Below the pieces are notes generated by a model. The model saw only the letters and a list, made by a program, of their open reading frames with translations, was not told the DNA's origin and ran no database searches. From Beverwykella pulmonaria (lineage: Eukaryota > Ascomycota > Dothideomycetes > Pleosporales > Melanommataceae): DNA of 64,000 nucleotides. The position numbers and the translations under genes were made by a program. Location of the stretch: contig BCHH01000021.1 of assembly GCA_001599595.1 (NCBI GenBank), forward strand, positions 1 to 64,000, given 5' to 3'. Shown one piece after another: positions 43,700 to 55,832 of this stretch (positions within the stretch are counted from its first letter, which is position 1; each line of letters starts with the position of its first letter).

Positions 43700-44032
43700 A
43701 ATCAAGAGAGAGAAGCTTTTATTGTTGTAGAAAATGAAGATAGCCTTATAGTAGATCAAACTACGGACACTGATCACGACCAAGAAAATCATCAAAATTC
43801 TCTTGATACAGAATCCTGAGATTTGTTTTGCAATGCACGCCTTAATTAATACATACGGGTTGAATTTTTCGCAAACTCAGGTTTAATCAGGCGAACCTGT
43901 CGGTAACGAGCATAAAAATGTCTCCCGACGAATGTTGCTTTGGGGGCTGACCGTCAGATCTGTCAGATTCATCATAAGAATCATCCTCGCCCCGCAAAAC
44001 TGGCTCTCTTTCTCGACCGTAATGACACCTAG

Positions 44033-45280
44033 TCATACACTGTCATATACTTGGGTATTCAAAGGATTGGCTCGAGCTGCCTGCGAAGCATTCACGGCCA
44101 GTTCATCCGCTCGGTTATTTCCTTCGTTATTCGCGTGTCCCTTCAGCCAGGTGAACTTGGTTTCTGCTTTGGCAAGCTCTCTTTCCTCTATCCGGGCAAG
44201 GATTGGCTTGATGATGTCTTGATTTTCCACGGGCTTGCCTGCTGAGTTCTTCCAGTCTTTTCTCTTCCAGTTTATACACCACTCGGTCACGCACTTGATG
44301 CTGTAGTTCGAATCGCTATAAATGATCACATTCCTGTCGATGGGCGCAATGTCCAGGGCTCGAGAAATGGCTAGGAGTTCAGCTCGCTGATTGGTCTGGC
44401 GACCTGGGACAGGCCCTTGATCATTCCTGTAAAACTGTAAGCTTAGGTTAAGCAGGGGCACATACTAGAATGCGACCAACTTTTTGTCTCCGGGCCCGAA
44501 CCAAACGCCGTAACCTGCGACAGCGCCCACTTTACCATTCCCAAGAGAGCTACCATCGGTCCAGATTTCAAGGGGGCCGCTGAACTCGCCAGTTGGCTGC
44601 CGTTTCCGAGCATTTAGTTGCGCTTCCGTCTTGTGCTCTACCAGGCCGGTGGCAGGGTTGAAGATGGCTCTTCGGTCAAACCCATCTTCAGCACCCGGGG
44701 GAAGCGGGCCTGTGGCTGGCTCGAAGTAGTCGCTGATAATGGCAGTCTCAACAGCAGACCCATCGTTTTTCTTCAGTTTCTTTGATGCTTTTGACGTACC
44801 CGATTTCGTGCTGATAGGGGCACTAACATCTGATGGCGTTCCCCCCTTGAATTTATCCAGATGTGCCCAGGCTTCTTCCGCTGTCTTGAATTTCTGCTGT
44901 TTTATGCCCTTGTGTCCCCTCATGGCGGCGCTAGCCGAAGACCAGTCTGTGAAGACATTATCGATTTGGTCGGTGTGCACAGCGTAGAAGTACTCTTGTT
45001 TCACGGGCTTTGGTTTGGTAGAGTGGCCGGTCTTCATGAACTCTTCGGCCTCGGCATATGTGAAGAAACTTTCGTCTAATTATAGGTTAGCGGAGAGTAA
45101 GAGACATGGGCGCATACACATACGCTTTGGATCTTTGTAACCCGTGATCTGCTCCAGCACGTCTGACCAGCTGAAATATATGTCTGGCTTGTGGCCCTCT
45201 TTGACTGCGTAGTAGGTAAGTTTGGCGGGTCTTTTGCGCTTGGCAGAAGATGTAGTTGAATTTGACTTCGCGTCGGCCAT
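44033..45280 (-). CDS. rnh1: Ribonuclease H1
   Basis: The best model is complement(join(44033..44426, 44466..45075, 45124..45280)), 386 codons. Intron 1 (48 bp) has donor GTATGT and joins YKDPK to HESFFTYAEAE. The N-terminal hybrid-binding fold appears twice (YYAVKEGHKPDIYFSW; EYFYAVHTDQIDNVFTDW). The catalytic domain shows EIWTDGSSLGNGK, NQRAELLAIS, IIYSDSNYSI and WLKGHANN...NNRADELA, so all four acidic residues and the His are present. RNase H1 removes RNA from RNA-DNA hybrids in nucleus and mitochondria. Oddity: intron 2 (39 bp, GTATGT...TTTACAG) keeps the frame but its junction codon is TAG. No alternative acceptor with normal length avoids this. A TGG-to-TAG change at the exon end, or an unusual intron, must be considered. 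Confidence 0.85.
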
Positions 45281-46155
45281 TGTGCCTCTCCCCTGCAAAT
45301 AGTTTGGTGAATGTGGGGCCCCTTTAGCTGTATATGGACTGTGATGATACGTGCGGGTAGCTTTCAGATGTGGTCTACGGGGCAGCTCCCAGGTGTGGTT
45401 CTTCGCTGAAGAATGGACGTGAGGAGCGAGGCAATCGGGGCGGCTTGATGGACAGGCAGGCTGATCAGCGGCGATCTGGTTGAAGTTTGAGCGAGCTGTG
45501 CCAGCACAAAGGAGCTTTTAGCAACATACCGACTAAGACGGGGACCTCGCAGCTCCAGACATGCGGAGCGACAGACAGCAAACCGTTTAGCAGTCGCTCT
45601 CATAGAATGGCGTGTGAGATGGGCGAGCAGAGGCGAGGGCGGTGTTTATCTGGGGCGGAAAAGAGGTAGAGGTGAGGGGGCGTGGGTGGTGTGGACGGGG
45701 AGGTGCAGGAGGGGAGGGTGGTAGTCGGGGGGTGGGGGGTCGGTGCGGAGAGAGACGCGACCGTGTTACGGCCACCAAAACACAGGGCTGGTGGAAAAGG
45801 CGAGGAATGAAACATGCTTATCGAAACCTTGGGAGACGAGTTATGGAATTGCAGAATCTAGATGCGTGACGATACTAATTCACAGAGATGGATGTTGGCC
45901 AGCGGGTTTCGCTTCGATCAGCGCTTAGGAACAACTCCCCTCCTTCATTCATCCCACGGCTGCCGTCCCCCTTGCAAGTCACGCATATATCGCGGGCTCG
46001 CCCGTCCAAGCTCTAATCACGCATTCACGGGTAGCACGCGACCTGTTGCGCAATTAACATTCCACTCTTGGAAGCCGGCAACACCGGCTGCGACGCAGCG
46101 CAATTCCTATCTCTCACCACCACCCATTGCTGTCTCAGGTTCTGCAGACTGCACC
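45281..46155. other. Divergent intergenic region with G-rich tract
   Basis: Shared upstream region of RNase H1 (minus) and the DUF202 gene (plus). A strongly G-rich plus-strand tract lies at about 45,660-45,750. Frames found on both strands have biased composition and no motifs. Confidence 0.45.
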
Positions 46156-46685
46156 ATGTTCGAGGTAGGTAGCTGGCGCTTCTTGCCATTTCCTTTTCTG
46201 CTCGAAGATGTTGACGGCTTGCTTCTAGGCGCGCCATGTAGAGGACCGGTACAGGCTGCGCCTGCACAGGGCACGCTCGGTGGTGCTCACGAGCGGTGAA
46301 TTGGTCGAGATCAGGGCAGCCCAAAGGACGTTTGAAGGCGCCTACATCCGAACCGCTATCGGCCAATTCTCCTTTGCACTTATCGTGCTCAAGATCTTCA
46401 CTGCAGAATTTTACTCAATCGGCGCCCTGTTCGCCGTGTACGGGGCAGGCATCTTGTTCACCAGTCTCCTCCGCCGGCACGAAGGCAAGTCAGGCAGAGC
46501 GCACTCGGGCCCGGACCGCATTCTGACGGTGCACAGGGAACAAGCAGTTCTTCTCCGAAATGGGCGAGGACGGGCTGCATCGCAAGAAGTTTAGGACCAG
46601 TGGGAACGTGGTCTCTGTCTTGACGGCGCTCAGTGTTGCCGCCTACATCTGTCTGCTCGTCCTCACCATCAGGCTTGAGGCCTAA
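46156..46685 (+). CDS. DUF202 small membrane protein
   Basis: The model is join(46156..46164, 46229..46484, 46537..46685), 137 residues. The first exon encodes only MFE. Intron 1 (64 bp) has donor GTAGGT. Intron 2 (52 bp) uses a GC-AG donor, GCAAGT after GAAG, joining RRHEG to NKQFFSEMGED in frame. The domain resembles DUF202/PF02656: a basic N-terminal cytosolic part (RTFEGAYIRTAIGQFSFALIV) followed by three hydrophobic segments, about residues 46-62, 68-82 and the C-terminal SVLTALSVAAYICLLVLTI. Related proteins include the cytosolic-facing VTC1-like and inner-membrane proteins, but the function in filamentous fungi is unknown. The two-residue-scale first exon explains why simple frame searches miss the start. 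Confidence 0.82.
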
Positions 46686-47667
46686 GTGGCTGTAGGGCAG
46701 CGTCCAGGAAAGGCATAAAGTCTAGTCTGCCTCCCAGCTGCCCATGAGAGGATCCGAATGTCGGATCTGTCTGCGGGGAGGCGGGATGCAGCATCGCCGT
46801 ATACACCGAGTGTCCGCCAAGGGCTTGGTGGTAGCACTCCCATGGCCTCTGACGTCGTTGGGTGAGCATCAGGCTCGTGTCATCCATCGCCAAATGCTAA
46901 ATCGTAAAGGATGCTCTTATCGTGGCGGGTAGGAAGGATGGTCAGATAGCACCTAGATGCTACGAGTGTATCAAATGGTCCAGTATGGAGTGGTAACGTG
47001 CCAACTGCAGCTCGTTTCGAGCCATTGCATCGCGTGTGTGAATGATTGGGTGAGATGAACATTGGCGGATACGCGGGGAGCCCATTTGGCACGGTGAGGG
47101 TGCCAAGCGGGGTGCAACTTGGAGTTTCCGACCGACTGAAGGCGTACCTGGCAACGTTCACACTCGCAGCTTGATCAGCACAATATAAATTCTTTGCGCG
47201 AACCACCAGCATGACGAGCACTCGCAGCACGCACGCTGGCCCTCCGTTGATAATGGGCTGTTAACGACGGGCGGCGGCGGACCGTCTGGCCTCTTTTTCC
47301 AGTCTTCCACTCACCTACTCACCTACCCAACCACTCACCACTCAGCACAGCCTGGTCCTGGGAACAGTCATTCGCATCTCCACACATAATAAGAGGGAAA
47401 GTCGCCATTCAAGCGTTGTGGCCTCGCCCACCCGCCCACCACAACAGCGGCAACAGCAACAGCAACGGCAACAGCAACAGTAACAGTAACAGCACTCGGC
47501 CCTCTCAACACCTGTCCGCTTATATCAGCCTCCTAGTCGCTTGTATACCTCCAACGCGTCGTGGCGTCGGCGTTGCAATCTCGCAGCTACACCAAACGGG
47601 CTAGCTCCTCGGCGCACCACCGACACCGAGCTCTCGGTGGTGGCACTTTGGGGTGACAATCGAAAGA
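46686..47667. promoter_or_regulatory. Upstream region of the PFK2 gene with CAACAG-type repeat
   Basis: About 1 kb between genes. At 47,449-47,493 a CAACAG/CAACGG hexamer repeat lies about 170 bp before the PFK2 start, probably in its 5' UTR. Upstream is a pyrimidine/CACTCACC-rich stretch (47,310-47,345). No coding motif was seen. Confidence 0.5.
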
Positions 47668-49980
47668 ATGGCATCCATGCCGATTGTCGCCGCAAACAAT
47701 TCTTTACCACCGCACCGCCGCACCTCTGCCTCTGCATCTGCCTCTGCTTCAGCCTCAACCTCACAGCCAAACAACACCACCTCCCGCAGGACTAGCCAGC
47801 ACTCGATATTCGCAAAGAACGTTGCACATAACGTTCTGATGAGCAAGATCACTTTCCCTAGCTCCGAACACGCCCTCCCTCCGCATCTCAGCGGCGAACA
47901 CCCCCGGCCCGCCTCCGCCCAAGCATCGATAACTTCTGCAGCTGCTGCAGCACCCGCCCCACGCAGCCTACCGCTCTCGCAGGATTCCGCCCTGCATGCC
48001 GACCTCAGGCCCTTGCCCCATGGGCTCGCCCACCATGGGCTCTTCAATGAGAAAGACGGCGTGGGCGTTGCGCTCACTGACACCCCTGCGCCGTCCGCCC
48101 CGGGAAGCCCGCACATGTGAGTCCACCCCGCCATCTGCCTCTGAGAGCGACACTGACAATTGCACAGTGCAGCGATGAAGGCCAGCTCTACCGTCTCCAC
48201 CCCGCGCATTCGCCCAACCACGCTCGACATTCCCGGCTTGACCAAATCCAAGGTCTCCCCCGATGGCCGCATCGCCCAGCGCGATGTGGGGTCGAAGCTC
48301 GTCATCATCATGGTGGGCCTTCCCGCCCGCGGAAAGAGCTACATCACGAAGAAGATGACGCGGTACTTAAACTGGCTGCAGCACGATACCAAGATTTTCA
48401 ACGTTGGTGAGAAGCGACGAGTTGCCGCCAGCGGACACGGATTCCGCTTGTCCTCAGCCAGCACGGAGCCTCGTTCCTCTGGATTAGCACACTCGGTGGA
48501 GCAAAACAAAGCTGAAATCGCAGCAAAGATCCTGATCAATGGGGAGTCGGCCGTAGACTCGCTATCAGAGCTTTGTTTACCAAGTCCCAGCCACGACTAC
48601 CACGCCGCAGTCGAACCAGCAGAAATCCCTCACGTCAAAGTCGTGTCGCCCGGCCCAGAGCCGCTCACTCCCAAGCCGGGGAAGGAAGACGACGAGGAGG
48701 ATAAAGATGAGCCAATCGACCAATCGGCAAGCTTCTTCGACCCGGCGAACAAGAAGGCCGCCCAGTTACGAGAACAGTGCGCAATGGAAACTCTGGACGA
48801 GGTGCTGGATTACATCTTGCTCCGCAATGGCTCCGTTGGCATATTCGATGCGACAAACAGCACCCTAGCCCGCCGAAAACAGATCATGCAAAAGATCCGC
48901 GAGCGAGCCGGGCCGGAGCTGAATGTTCTTTTCGTAGAGAGTGTCTGCCAGGACCAGGTATTGCTCGAGTCCAACATGCGTCTCAAGCTTTCAGGTCCCG
49001 ACTACGACGGTACTGACCCCACTGCCGCATTGGAGGACTTCAAGAAACGTGTGGCCATCTACGAAAAGAACTATGTCCCACTCGGAAAGTACGAGGAGGA
49101 CAATCACATGTCTTACGTCAAAATGATCGATGTCGGCCGCAAGATGATTTCACATCAGGTACGTGGCTTCTTGGCCGGGCAAGCTGTATACTACCTACTC
49201 AACTTCAACCTGGCGCCGCGCATGATCTGGATCACTCGTCACGGGGAATCTATGGACAACGCTGTCGGTAAGATAGGTGGCGATTCAGATTTGAGCGAAA
49301 ATGGTCGCAAGTACGCCGAAGCCATGACCAGGTTTGTCGACAAGCAACGCAAGGCTTGGGAGATTCATCAAGCCGATAAGCTCGCCAACACGCATTTCCC
49401 CCCTCTTCGCGGGGACCACACGCCTCCCAATCCCCACTATGGTGGCGAAGGCGAAGTCAAAAACTTTTGCGTCTGGACTTCGATGCTCAAACGCAGCATT
49501 CAAACTGCTGAAAACTTCTGTGACGACAATTACGAGATCAAGCAGATGCGCATGCTCGACGAGCTCAACGCCGGCATGATGGAAGGGCTCACGTACTTTG
49601 AAATCAAGGCACGTTACGTCGAAGAGTTCGAGCGTCGGAAGAAGGACAAGCTTGCTTATCGTTACCCTGGACCTGGAGGCGAAGGCTATCTCGATGTCAT
49701 CAACCGTCTCCGCCCTGTCATTGTCGAGCTCGAGAGGATGACTGACCACTGCTTGCTGGTAACCCACCGCTCCGTCGCACGCGTCTTGCTTGCCTACTTC
49801 CAAGGCTTGAATCGGGAAGACGTTGCGGACTTGGATTGCCCCTTGGGCATGCTTTATCAAATGGAGCCCAAGCCGTACGGTGTCGAGTTCAAGGCGTGGC
49901 GTTACAATTCCGATATAGATGACTTTGAGCATCTGCCGGACTACAAGCTGCGTCGAGCAACCAGTCACACCAGCCAGTAG
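47668..49980 (+). CDS. 6-phosphofructo-2-kinase / fructose-2,6-bisphosphatase
   Basis: The model is join(47668..48116, 48168..49980), 753 residues. The 51-bp intron has donor GTGAGT and acceptor TTGCACAG, joining SPHI to AAMKASS. The start at MASMPIVAANN is the first ATG of the frame. The enzyme makes or removes fructose-2,6-bisphosphate, the main activator of phosphofructokinase and inhibitor of gluconeogenesis. The kinase domain begins at about 194 with Walker A GLPARGKS (200-207) and NVGEKRR. A Ser/Pro/Asp-rich insert of some 70 residues then precedes SFFDPANKKA. The phosphatase half has RHGES (His about 507), SDLSENGRKYAEAM, NAGMMEGLTYFEI and VTHRSVARVLLAYF (second His about 681), so both phosphatase histidines are kept and a bifunctional enzyme is expected. 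The N-terminus of about 150 residues is low-complexity Ser/Ala/Pro-rich and may be regulatory. Confidence 0.93.
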
Positions 49981-51770
49981 TCACCTTCGGCTCGTCCTGA
50001 GGTTCTTATCCTCAATATTGATGTGGCAAAGGCGGTCTTCTTTCACAATCTGTATTACTAACGCTCCTTTAAGGTCTCAATTTTGTTCATTATGTTCTTC
50101 CTACGGTATGTTCTCAAATCCATTGTATTCAATGTGATCTACTCTTCACTTTTGTTCTAGCATCCCACGATCATGTTCGTGGTTTGCTTCCTATCAGTCA
50201 TTGCCTTTTTGCATCTGTCGGCGCTTCGGGGGGATGGTTGGGAGGAATATTTCGGTTTTGACTTCACTGCTTTTTTTATTTCTTTGGCGGAGTTTGGTGC
50301 ATCGAATAATTGAAATGCGTACAAACACGCGCAGGCCTACTAGGTCTATGCATACTCCCTTTTTGGAGCCGTATTACTTTCGGTCGTTGTAGGTTCTAGT
50401 GGACGGCTAGCAATCGACGATGCAACGTTCTCTTTCTCTTTCTCTTATGACGCATATGGCATACGCATGGCCTATGTTCGCTACTTTCACAACACCTCAT
50501 AGGTTCTAGTGATATGTCCCTTTCTCAGGGTGCGTGCTTTCTTTTCTTCGTGACAGGTTTCAGGCATCTATAATGTCATAGATATGGACCCCTGACAACT
50601 GTACATCTCCACTCGCTTTTCTCCCTTTGTTGCGGAATCTGTACTGCTCCATTTTACTGCTCCCTGTCTTCTATCTTGCTGTTAGCGTTGGGATGCCGCG
50701 TACTGTAGAGGGAGTTAGTAGAAGACGAGGACGGGCAAGAATATTAGAAGAGGAATTACAGATACGGGACAGATCTTTGACGGGTATGGACATTTATACC
50801 TTCCTACCGATACCTTTGATCAAGATTTTTGAAAATTGGTGTGTTCGCGCGCCATTTCTTGCGCATGTAGAGATTTCCAAGCACTGTCGTTTCTCTCAAT
50901 CAAATTGGCGGGTAAACGCTATTACATCCCCAGATCATTTGCTTTGTCTGACAGCACCCTCCCCCCCATCACTACAGCCCCTGGGAACCTGAACGCTATA
51001 CCAATTTCAACTCACTATTTACATAGTGGTAGATTAGAACTATTCGTTGTCACTCCAACTCCGAGCGAAATTGGGTTAGCGGACAGCGAGGAAGTTGGGA
51101 ACAACGTCTTGTATGACCGTAGTCAAATGAGCAGGTTGTGGTGAATAGAAAGGATTGCTAGATTAGAGTTGAGGGTTACGTCATGTGTCTGCCTGCTTGT
51201 GCCTAACTAACTACATGCCGACGACTAGATAAAAATCTTGTTGGGAGTGTGAAGGCAGAACTTGGCTGAGATGAGATGGAGCGATGTCCAAAATTGTTAG
51301 TCCAAGGAAAATAGAGGGAAATAGAGCAATGGGATGGAAACTTAGCATTAGTACCTGCCCGAAAGGGTTGAATGCTCCGTTGACCACAACATAAGATCTA
51401 TGACAAACCCCAGTGTAAAGAGTATCTAGAGTGAGATTATATACTGCAGACCCGAAAAATATGACCCTAAAAGATCATTTGTTCTATGCAGATCAAAAAA
51501 AAACTAGAAAAGATCTCGACACGGGCAGGGAAACTTGGAGCAAAAATGATAGACTCTGCAACCCGATATCTACCACGATCTAAACAAGAAAAGCACATCC
51601 CCTCCCATACCGAGCTCCGGACTTTGCATAGAGATATATACGTAGTAAAATGGACTACATATTTTACATAGTGTAGTATATGTTCTGTGTCGTTCGTTGA
51701 GGAAGCAAATTTCGTGTTGAGAGTACTAGACGTCCTGTATTGAAGAGACGAGATTCAGGGTGGGCAATGA
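49981..51770. other. Long 3' flank, no gene recognised
   Basis: About 1.8 kb between PFK2 and the convergent end of the CCCH gene. Pyrimidine-rich stretches occur (TTCTCTTTCTC near 50,430). Frames at 50,627-51,144 lack motifs. Confidence 0.45.
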
Positions 51771-53689
51771 TTACTTCGTGTATTCTTCGTTACCCTTCTC
51801 ATCGTATCGAACATATTTGACCTAGTCATGTCAGCCAGTGCATCTCGGAAAGGGATGAAGGGCTACTTACAGGGTCCACTCCATGCGAGACTTTCAGGTG
51901 GCAAGTGTCTGGATATGGGCAGTATCCCACATCGCGTTCAAAAGAACATTGGTGGCCCAAATCTGCCGGACAATCAGTACTGGAATTAACTTTGAGGCAT
52001 AAAAGGGAACGTACAGCAGTCAAAGTTTTCACACTTTCGGTTCTTGCAAGCAAGACTTCTAGTCTTGTAGCGTAGAGCATTCAGTTCAGCAGGCGTGAGC
52101 TTTGGCTCGTGCTGAAACTTGCAGAATTCGCCATTGGCGCATTTTCCTCTATTAAGATGCCAGGGATTGCATAGGTTTCGACCACACTAACGAATATTAG
52201 CACTGTTCGAATGGTGCTCCAAAACATCTTACTTACCTTACTCATGCGTAAATCGACCGCCTCAGCGGCTAGACGATCGCGTGGCGGGAGGGGTTCATCC
52301 AGGCGGTAGTCATCCTTGTTGTAATACACATACTTTTTATTCTTCCCGGCGCCTTTATTGCTGGCGATGGATATAGTGCTGTTAGTCGCACCAGTCTTTC
52401 CTACGGTAGCCCAGGAAGAGCCGTTGTTTTGCCCAGCCAGAGAAGAAGCATTGGTGCTAGGTGAAGATGCTGCGGGCGTACGCACTCGGGTAGGGTGCTC
52501 GACCGGAGTCGGAGATGAGACAGGAGAAGGCATTTTGTTTGACATGGTTCTGAGCGGCGGTTGGACGGGAGCAGTAAATGGAGGCTGCGATGGAGCCTGA
52601 GTGTACGACGACCCCGGATATTGTTGGTATTGAGAGTTTGGGTGGGACTGAGGAACATTGGTAGGCAACGGTTCGGACCTGAACACTTGTTCAAAGCGAG
52701 TCCGGATGAAGTTGGGCATTTCTGCAAAGCCGCGTTCTGCTGGCGTGGATTCGAGCAGTGTGATGCGTGCCGCCTTGGCCTGATTATGCTTATATTTGTC
52801 TAGATCCAGGAGGTAGCCATTATCGTGGCAACCGCCGAAAATTATGTGCCTACATGTCGGATTGTCCGAGAAGGTGCGAAGCATTTCTGAGCTTGTTAGT
52901 AGCGAGAATACTCATATCAGCGACTCATCAATACCTTTAATCTTATAGTCTGCACGTTCCTTGCCTTGGCCTACGTCGATAATACTAAATAACGGCTGAT
53001 TGACACTGAAGTTCTGAGCAAACACCCGCAACTCAAACTGATTCTTCAGAAGCCCGACCTGGCACAACTTTACGGCGAGCTTATCGAAGCTGAGATAGAT
53101 TTGAACCATAATAGACCAGTTGCCACTGTTGCTATAGATGGTGGCAATGTGATCGCGAATGGCATACTGCAACGTGGACGCGGCCTCTGAACCACCATTG
53201 GCGGCAGCGGTGAGGAACATGTCATTAAACTTCAGAGGTATTAGGACCTGGGATTATTGAGAATGTTAGAAAGACTCACGATAACTCCATCACCATCAAT
53301 GAGGGCTAAAACGAACGAGTTGCTGTCCTGTTTCGCGTTGGTCAATTTACGGTGTGGCTGCTTCGGGACAACTCACTAGCTCGCGTTGGGTGTCGTTGAG
53401 CTGCCTTTGCATCTGTATCTTCTCATTTTGATACTTGCGACGAACATCCTTCTCGCTTTCAAAGTCGTTCTTTAGAGTATTATGTTCATCCACGAGATTG
53501 GCATACTTTTGGAGGATATCCTGCGTTGTGGTCAGCAACGGGGGCGTGAATATCTGATCGATAGAGGCTGGAACGTACAGCAAGGAGCTTCTGGCGGGCG
53601 TCATCAGAACGCTGGAAACTCTCCATCTGAGCTACATAGTCCGGCATATCCATCATGTCAACGTCGGCCATCGAGCTGATGCCGACCAT
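51771..53689 (-). CDS. CCCH zinc-finger protein of the fungal coiled-coil/CCCH family
   Basis: Eight exons: complement(join(51771..51821, 51871..51962, 52015..52186, 52237..52886, 52935..53229, 53280..53327, 53377..53520, 53579..53689)), 520 residues. The seven introns (48-58 bp) all have GT donors, AG acceptors and in-frame joins. An N-terminal coiled coil (DILQKYANLVDEHNTLKN, KIQMQRQLNDTQREL) precedes a conserved core (SFVLALIDGDGVIFNDMFL, WSIMVQIYLSFDKLA, SIIDVGQGKERADYKIKEML, IIFGGCHDNGYLLDLD). The core has the look of a NYN/PIN-like nuclease fold with acidic residues. A Pro/Gln/Ser-rich linker follows, then two cysteine clusters: CNPWHLNRGKCANGEFCKFQH (C-x9-C-x5-C-x3-H) and CSFERDVGYCPYPDTC (C-x8-C-x5-C) followed by His. 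An RNA-binding role is likely from the CCCH motif, but the cellular process is not known to me. Confidence 0.87.
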
Positions 53690-54861
53690 TGTTGGCACTT
53701 CGCTGACTGTTGATGTTAGTCGGGACGGATGGCAACAGCAACACCCACGACAATGAAATTTAAAGCACCCTTCGAACCGAGCCTGTTGTTACGCGCTAGC
53801 GTTTTTATTTTCGTGTAGTCGTGTCTAGGCCTATGCCAGGTTTAAGTCATCACCTTGGCACTTCCTAGAACAGGCTTTCCTATTTCGAGAGGGAAAGAAA
53901 ATAGAAGCAAAACAGTAAGACAACAGTTTTAGATGCGTATTATTCTGTTATTGGAATAGTGAATGGTCTAATATAAATTTAAAAATTCTAGATTATGCTC
54001 TTGCGGCGTAGTATTCTTACATATTTTAGCTAACGTTAGTTCTATAAGTAAAAAAATTAGGTCTGACAACGTCCGCATGAATGGTTATATACCATGTATC
54101 AAATGCCTGCTGGAAATTGTTTGCTTTTCTTATCGATTGAGGCACTGCCTAGCCCCTTTAGAGTATAATTTGAAGACAAGGCAGCTGTAACTACAGAAAT
54201 AGATGTCATGATCTCAAGAAGAGGAATAATAGCAAGCTGCTGCCTTCTCTAGCATGCGAAATAGTGTGTGCAAGTGCAAAGACGTGGCGCAACAAGGACA
54301 AGCGCCGCCGGCCCTTGCAGACCAATCAGAAAACCATTTTCGGAGCATTACCAGGCTCCCTCTCCCAGACAAAGCCCTATTTCTACGTCATGCGGTGTTA
54401 CGAGCCTTTCTCTCAATTCTCTACGCCGAAGCCTACATTGGGTGCTCTTTGGAACAACGTGTTCTTCAAAATATGGGCGGCCAGCTCTTCCGGCTTCAGC
54501 TCCGAGCATGCGGAGCTTCAACCCCACAATGAGCGGGGGAGCACAACATCTCCCTATTTCAACCTCAATTGATCTTCTTCTGCCTTACATCTCACATTAC
54601 GCATGCTCGGGATTCAATCTGCTAGCATCCGGAGACTCTGTATATCTTCTCGTAGTACCAGTGGAATAAATCGCGTAAGACGACCCCATATTCCCCGCAA
54701 TGATCTCCGCAACTCCCTCCAGTCAGTTTCAGTTCAGGATCAAGAGAATCAGACCACCTTTGTCTAGCCCCGCTATATATGCTTAGAAGACCTTCACGTT
54801 CCATCCTCATACTGACACGCCTATTCAGCATCTCTCACCCCGCCATTTACATCTCCCCATC
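53690..54861. other. Intergenic region, no gene recognised
   Basis: Divergent region between the CCCH gene and GST. AT-rich around 53,930-54,060. Overlapping frames at 54,254-54,670 in three plus frames have no motif. A TATATA-containing promoter element (TATATATGC) lies about 90 bp before the GST start. Confidence 0.45.
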
Positions 54862-55656
54862 ATGTCAGCTTCAAAGAAAGCCCGTACGCACCCACCCTAC
54901 GAACTCCTCTACTGGCCCTCAATCCCCGGCCGCGGCGAATTCATCCGCCTCGCCTTCGAAGCCGCCGGCGTATCCTACAAAGATGTGTCCAACGAGTCCA
55001 AAGATGGCATTGCCGCGGTGCTAGCCTGCAAAGCCGACGATCTAACCATCGACTCAGACGGCAACCCTCCTGCCTTCGCGCCTCCCGCACTACGCATCCC
55101 CGGAGAGGGAAAGAACGGGAAGACATTGGTGCTATACCAGACGCCGAGTATACTGGCGTATTTGGGGGACAAGCTGGGATTGGCGGGGCAGGATGAAGCG
55201 GAGAAGCATTGGATCTTGTCGCATGCGCTGACAGCACTGGATCTAAACAATGAGGTGCACGATACGCATCATCCCGTAGCTGTAGCCAAGTACTACGAGG
55301 ATCAGAAAGAGGAAGCCTTGAAGAAGGCGACAGATTTCCGGGAGAACAGGTTGCCGAAGTTCTTTGGCTTCTTTGATCGAGTGCTGAAGGGAAACGAACC
55401 TGAGGGCGAGGGGAAGTACTTGGTGGGAGCAAAGCTGAGCTATGCGGATACTACACTTTGGCACGTGCTCAATGGGCTCAAATTCGCATTTCCAAACGAG
55501 ATGGAAGCGCGAGAAAAGGAGTTCCCTTTGCTCTTTGGTACTTTCTACCCGAGCGTGCAGGAACAGAACGGTCTTAAGGAGTATTTGGCGAGCGACAGAC
55601 GACAGCCGTATAGTATGGGTATCTTCCGCCATTACCCTGAGTTGGATAGACAATGA
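54862..55656 (+). CDS. Glutathione S-transferase
   Basis: Single exon, 264 residues. The N-terminal thioredoxin-like domain (residues about 13-105) reads YELLYWPSIPGRGEFIRLAF and carries a TPSILAYLGDKLGL block that corresponds to the glutathione gamma-glutamyl site. The helical C-terminal domain has WILSHALTALDLNNEVHDTHHP, FFGFFDRVLKG and the SYADTTLWHVLNGL motif with the conserved Asp of the N-capping box. The layout is that of cytosolic sigma/alpha-like fungal GSTs, which conjugate glutathione to electrophiles in detoxification. A Tyr near residue 17 is the candidate catalytic residue. No intron is needed. Confidence 0.9.
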   Translation: MSASKKARTHPPYELLYWPSIPGRGEFIRLAFEAAGVSYKDVSNESKDGIAAVLACKADDLTIDSDGNPPAFAPPALRIPGEGKNGKTLVLYQTPSILAYLGDKLGLAGQDEAEKHWILSHALTALDLNNEVHDTHHPVAVAKYYEDQKEEALKKATDFRENRLPKFFGFFDRVLKGNEPEGEGKYLVGAKLSYADTTLWHVLNGLKFAFPNEMEAREKEFPLLFGTFYPSVQEQNGLKEYLASDRRQPYSMGIFRHYPELDRQ

Positions 55657-55832
55657 GCAGGATGAAGCGACGAGTCCTCAAAAAAAAAATATTCATAGTT
55701 CACTTTAAAGAAATCAATCGAAGTGGTATCTGAATGCCCTTATGGAGGCCCATATCATTTTTGATGCCGGATACACATGATGCAAGCCTGAGCCCTAACT
55801 CCCAAACCATGTATCACTGGCTAGTCACCTGC

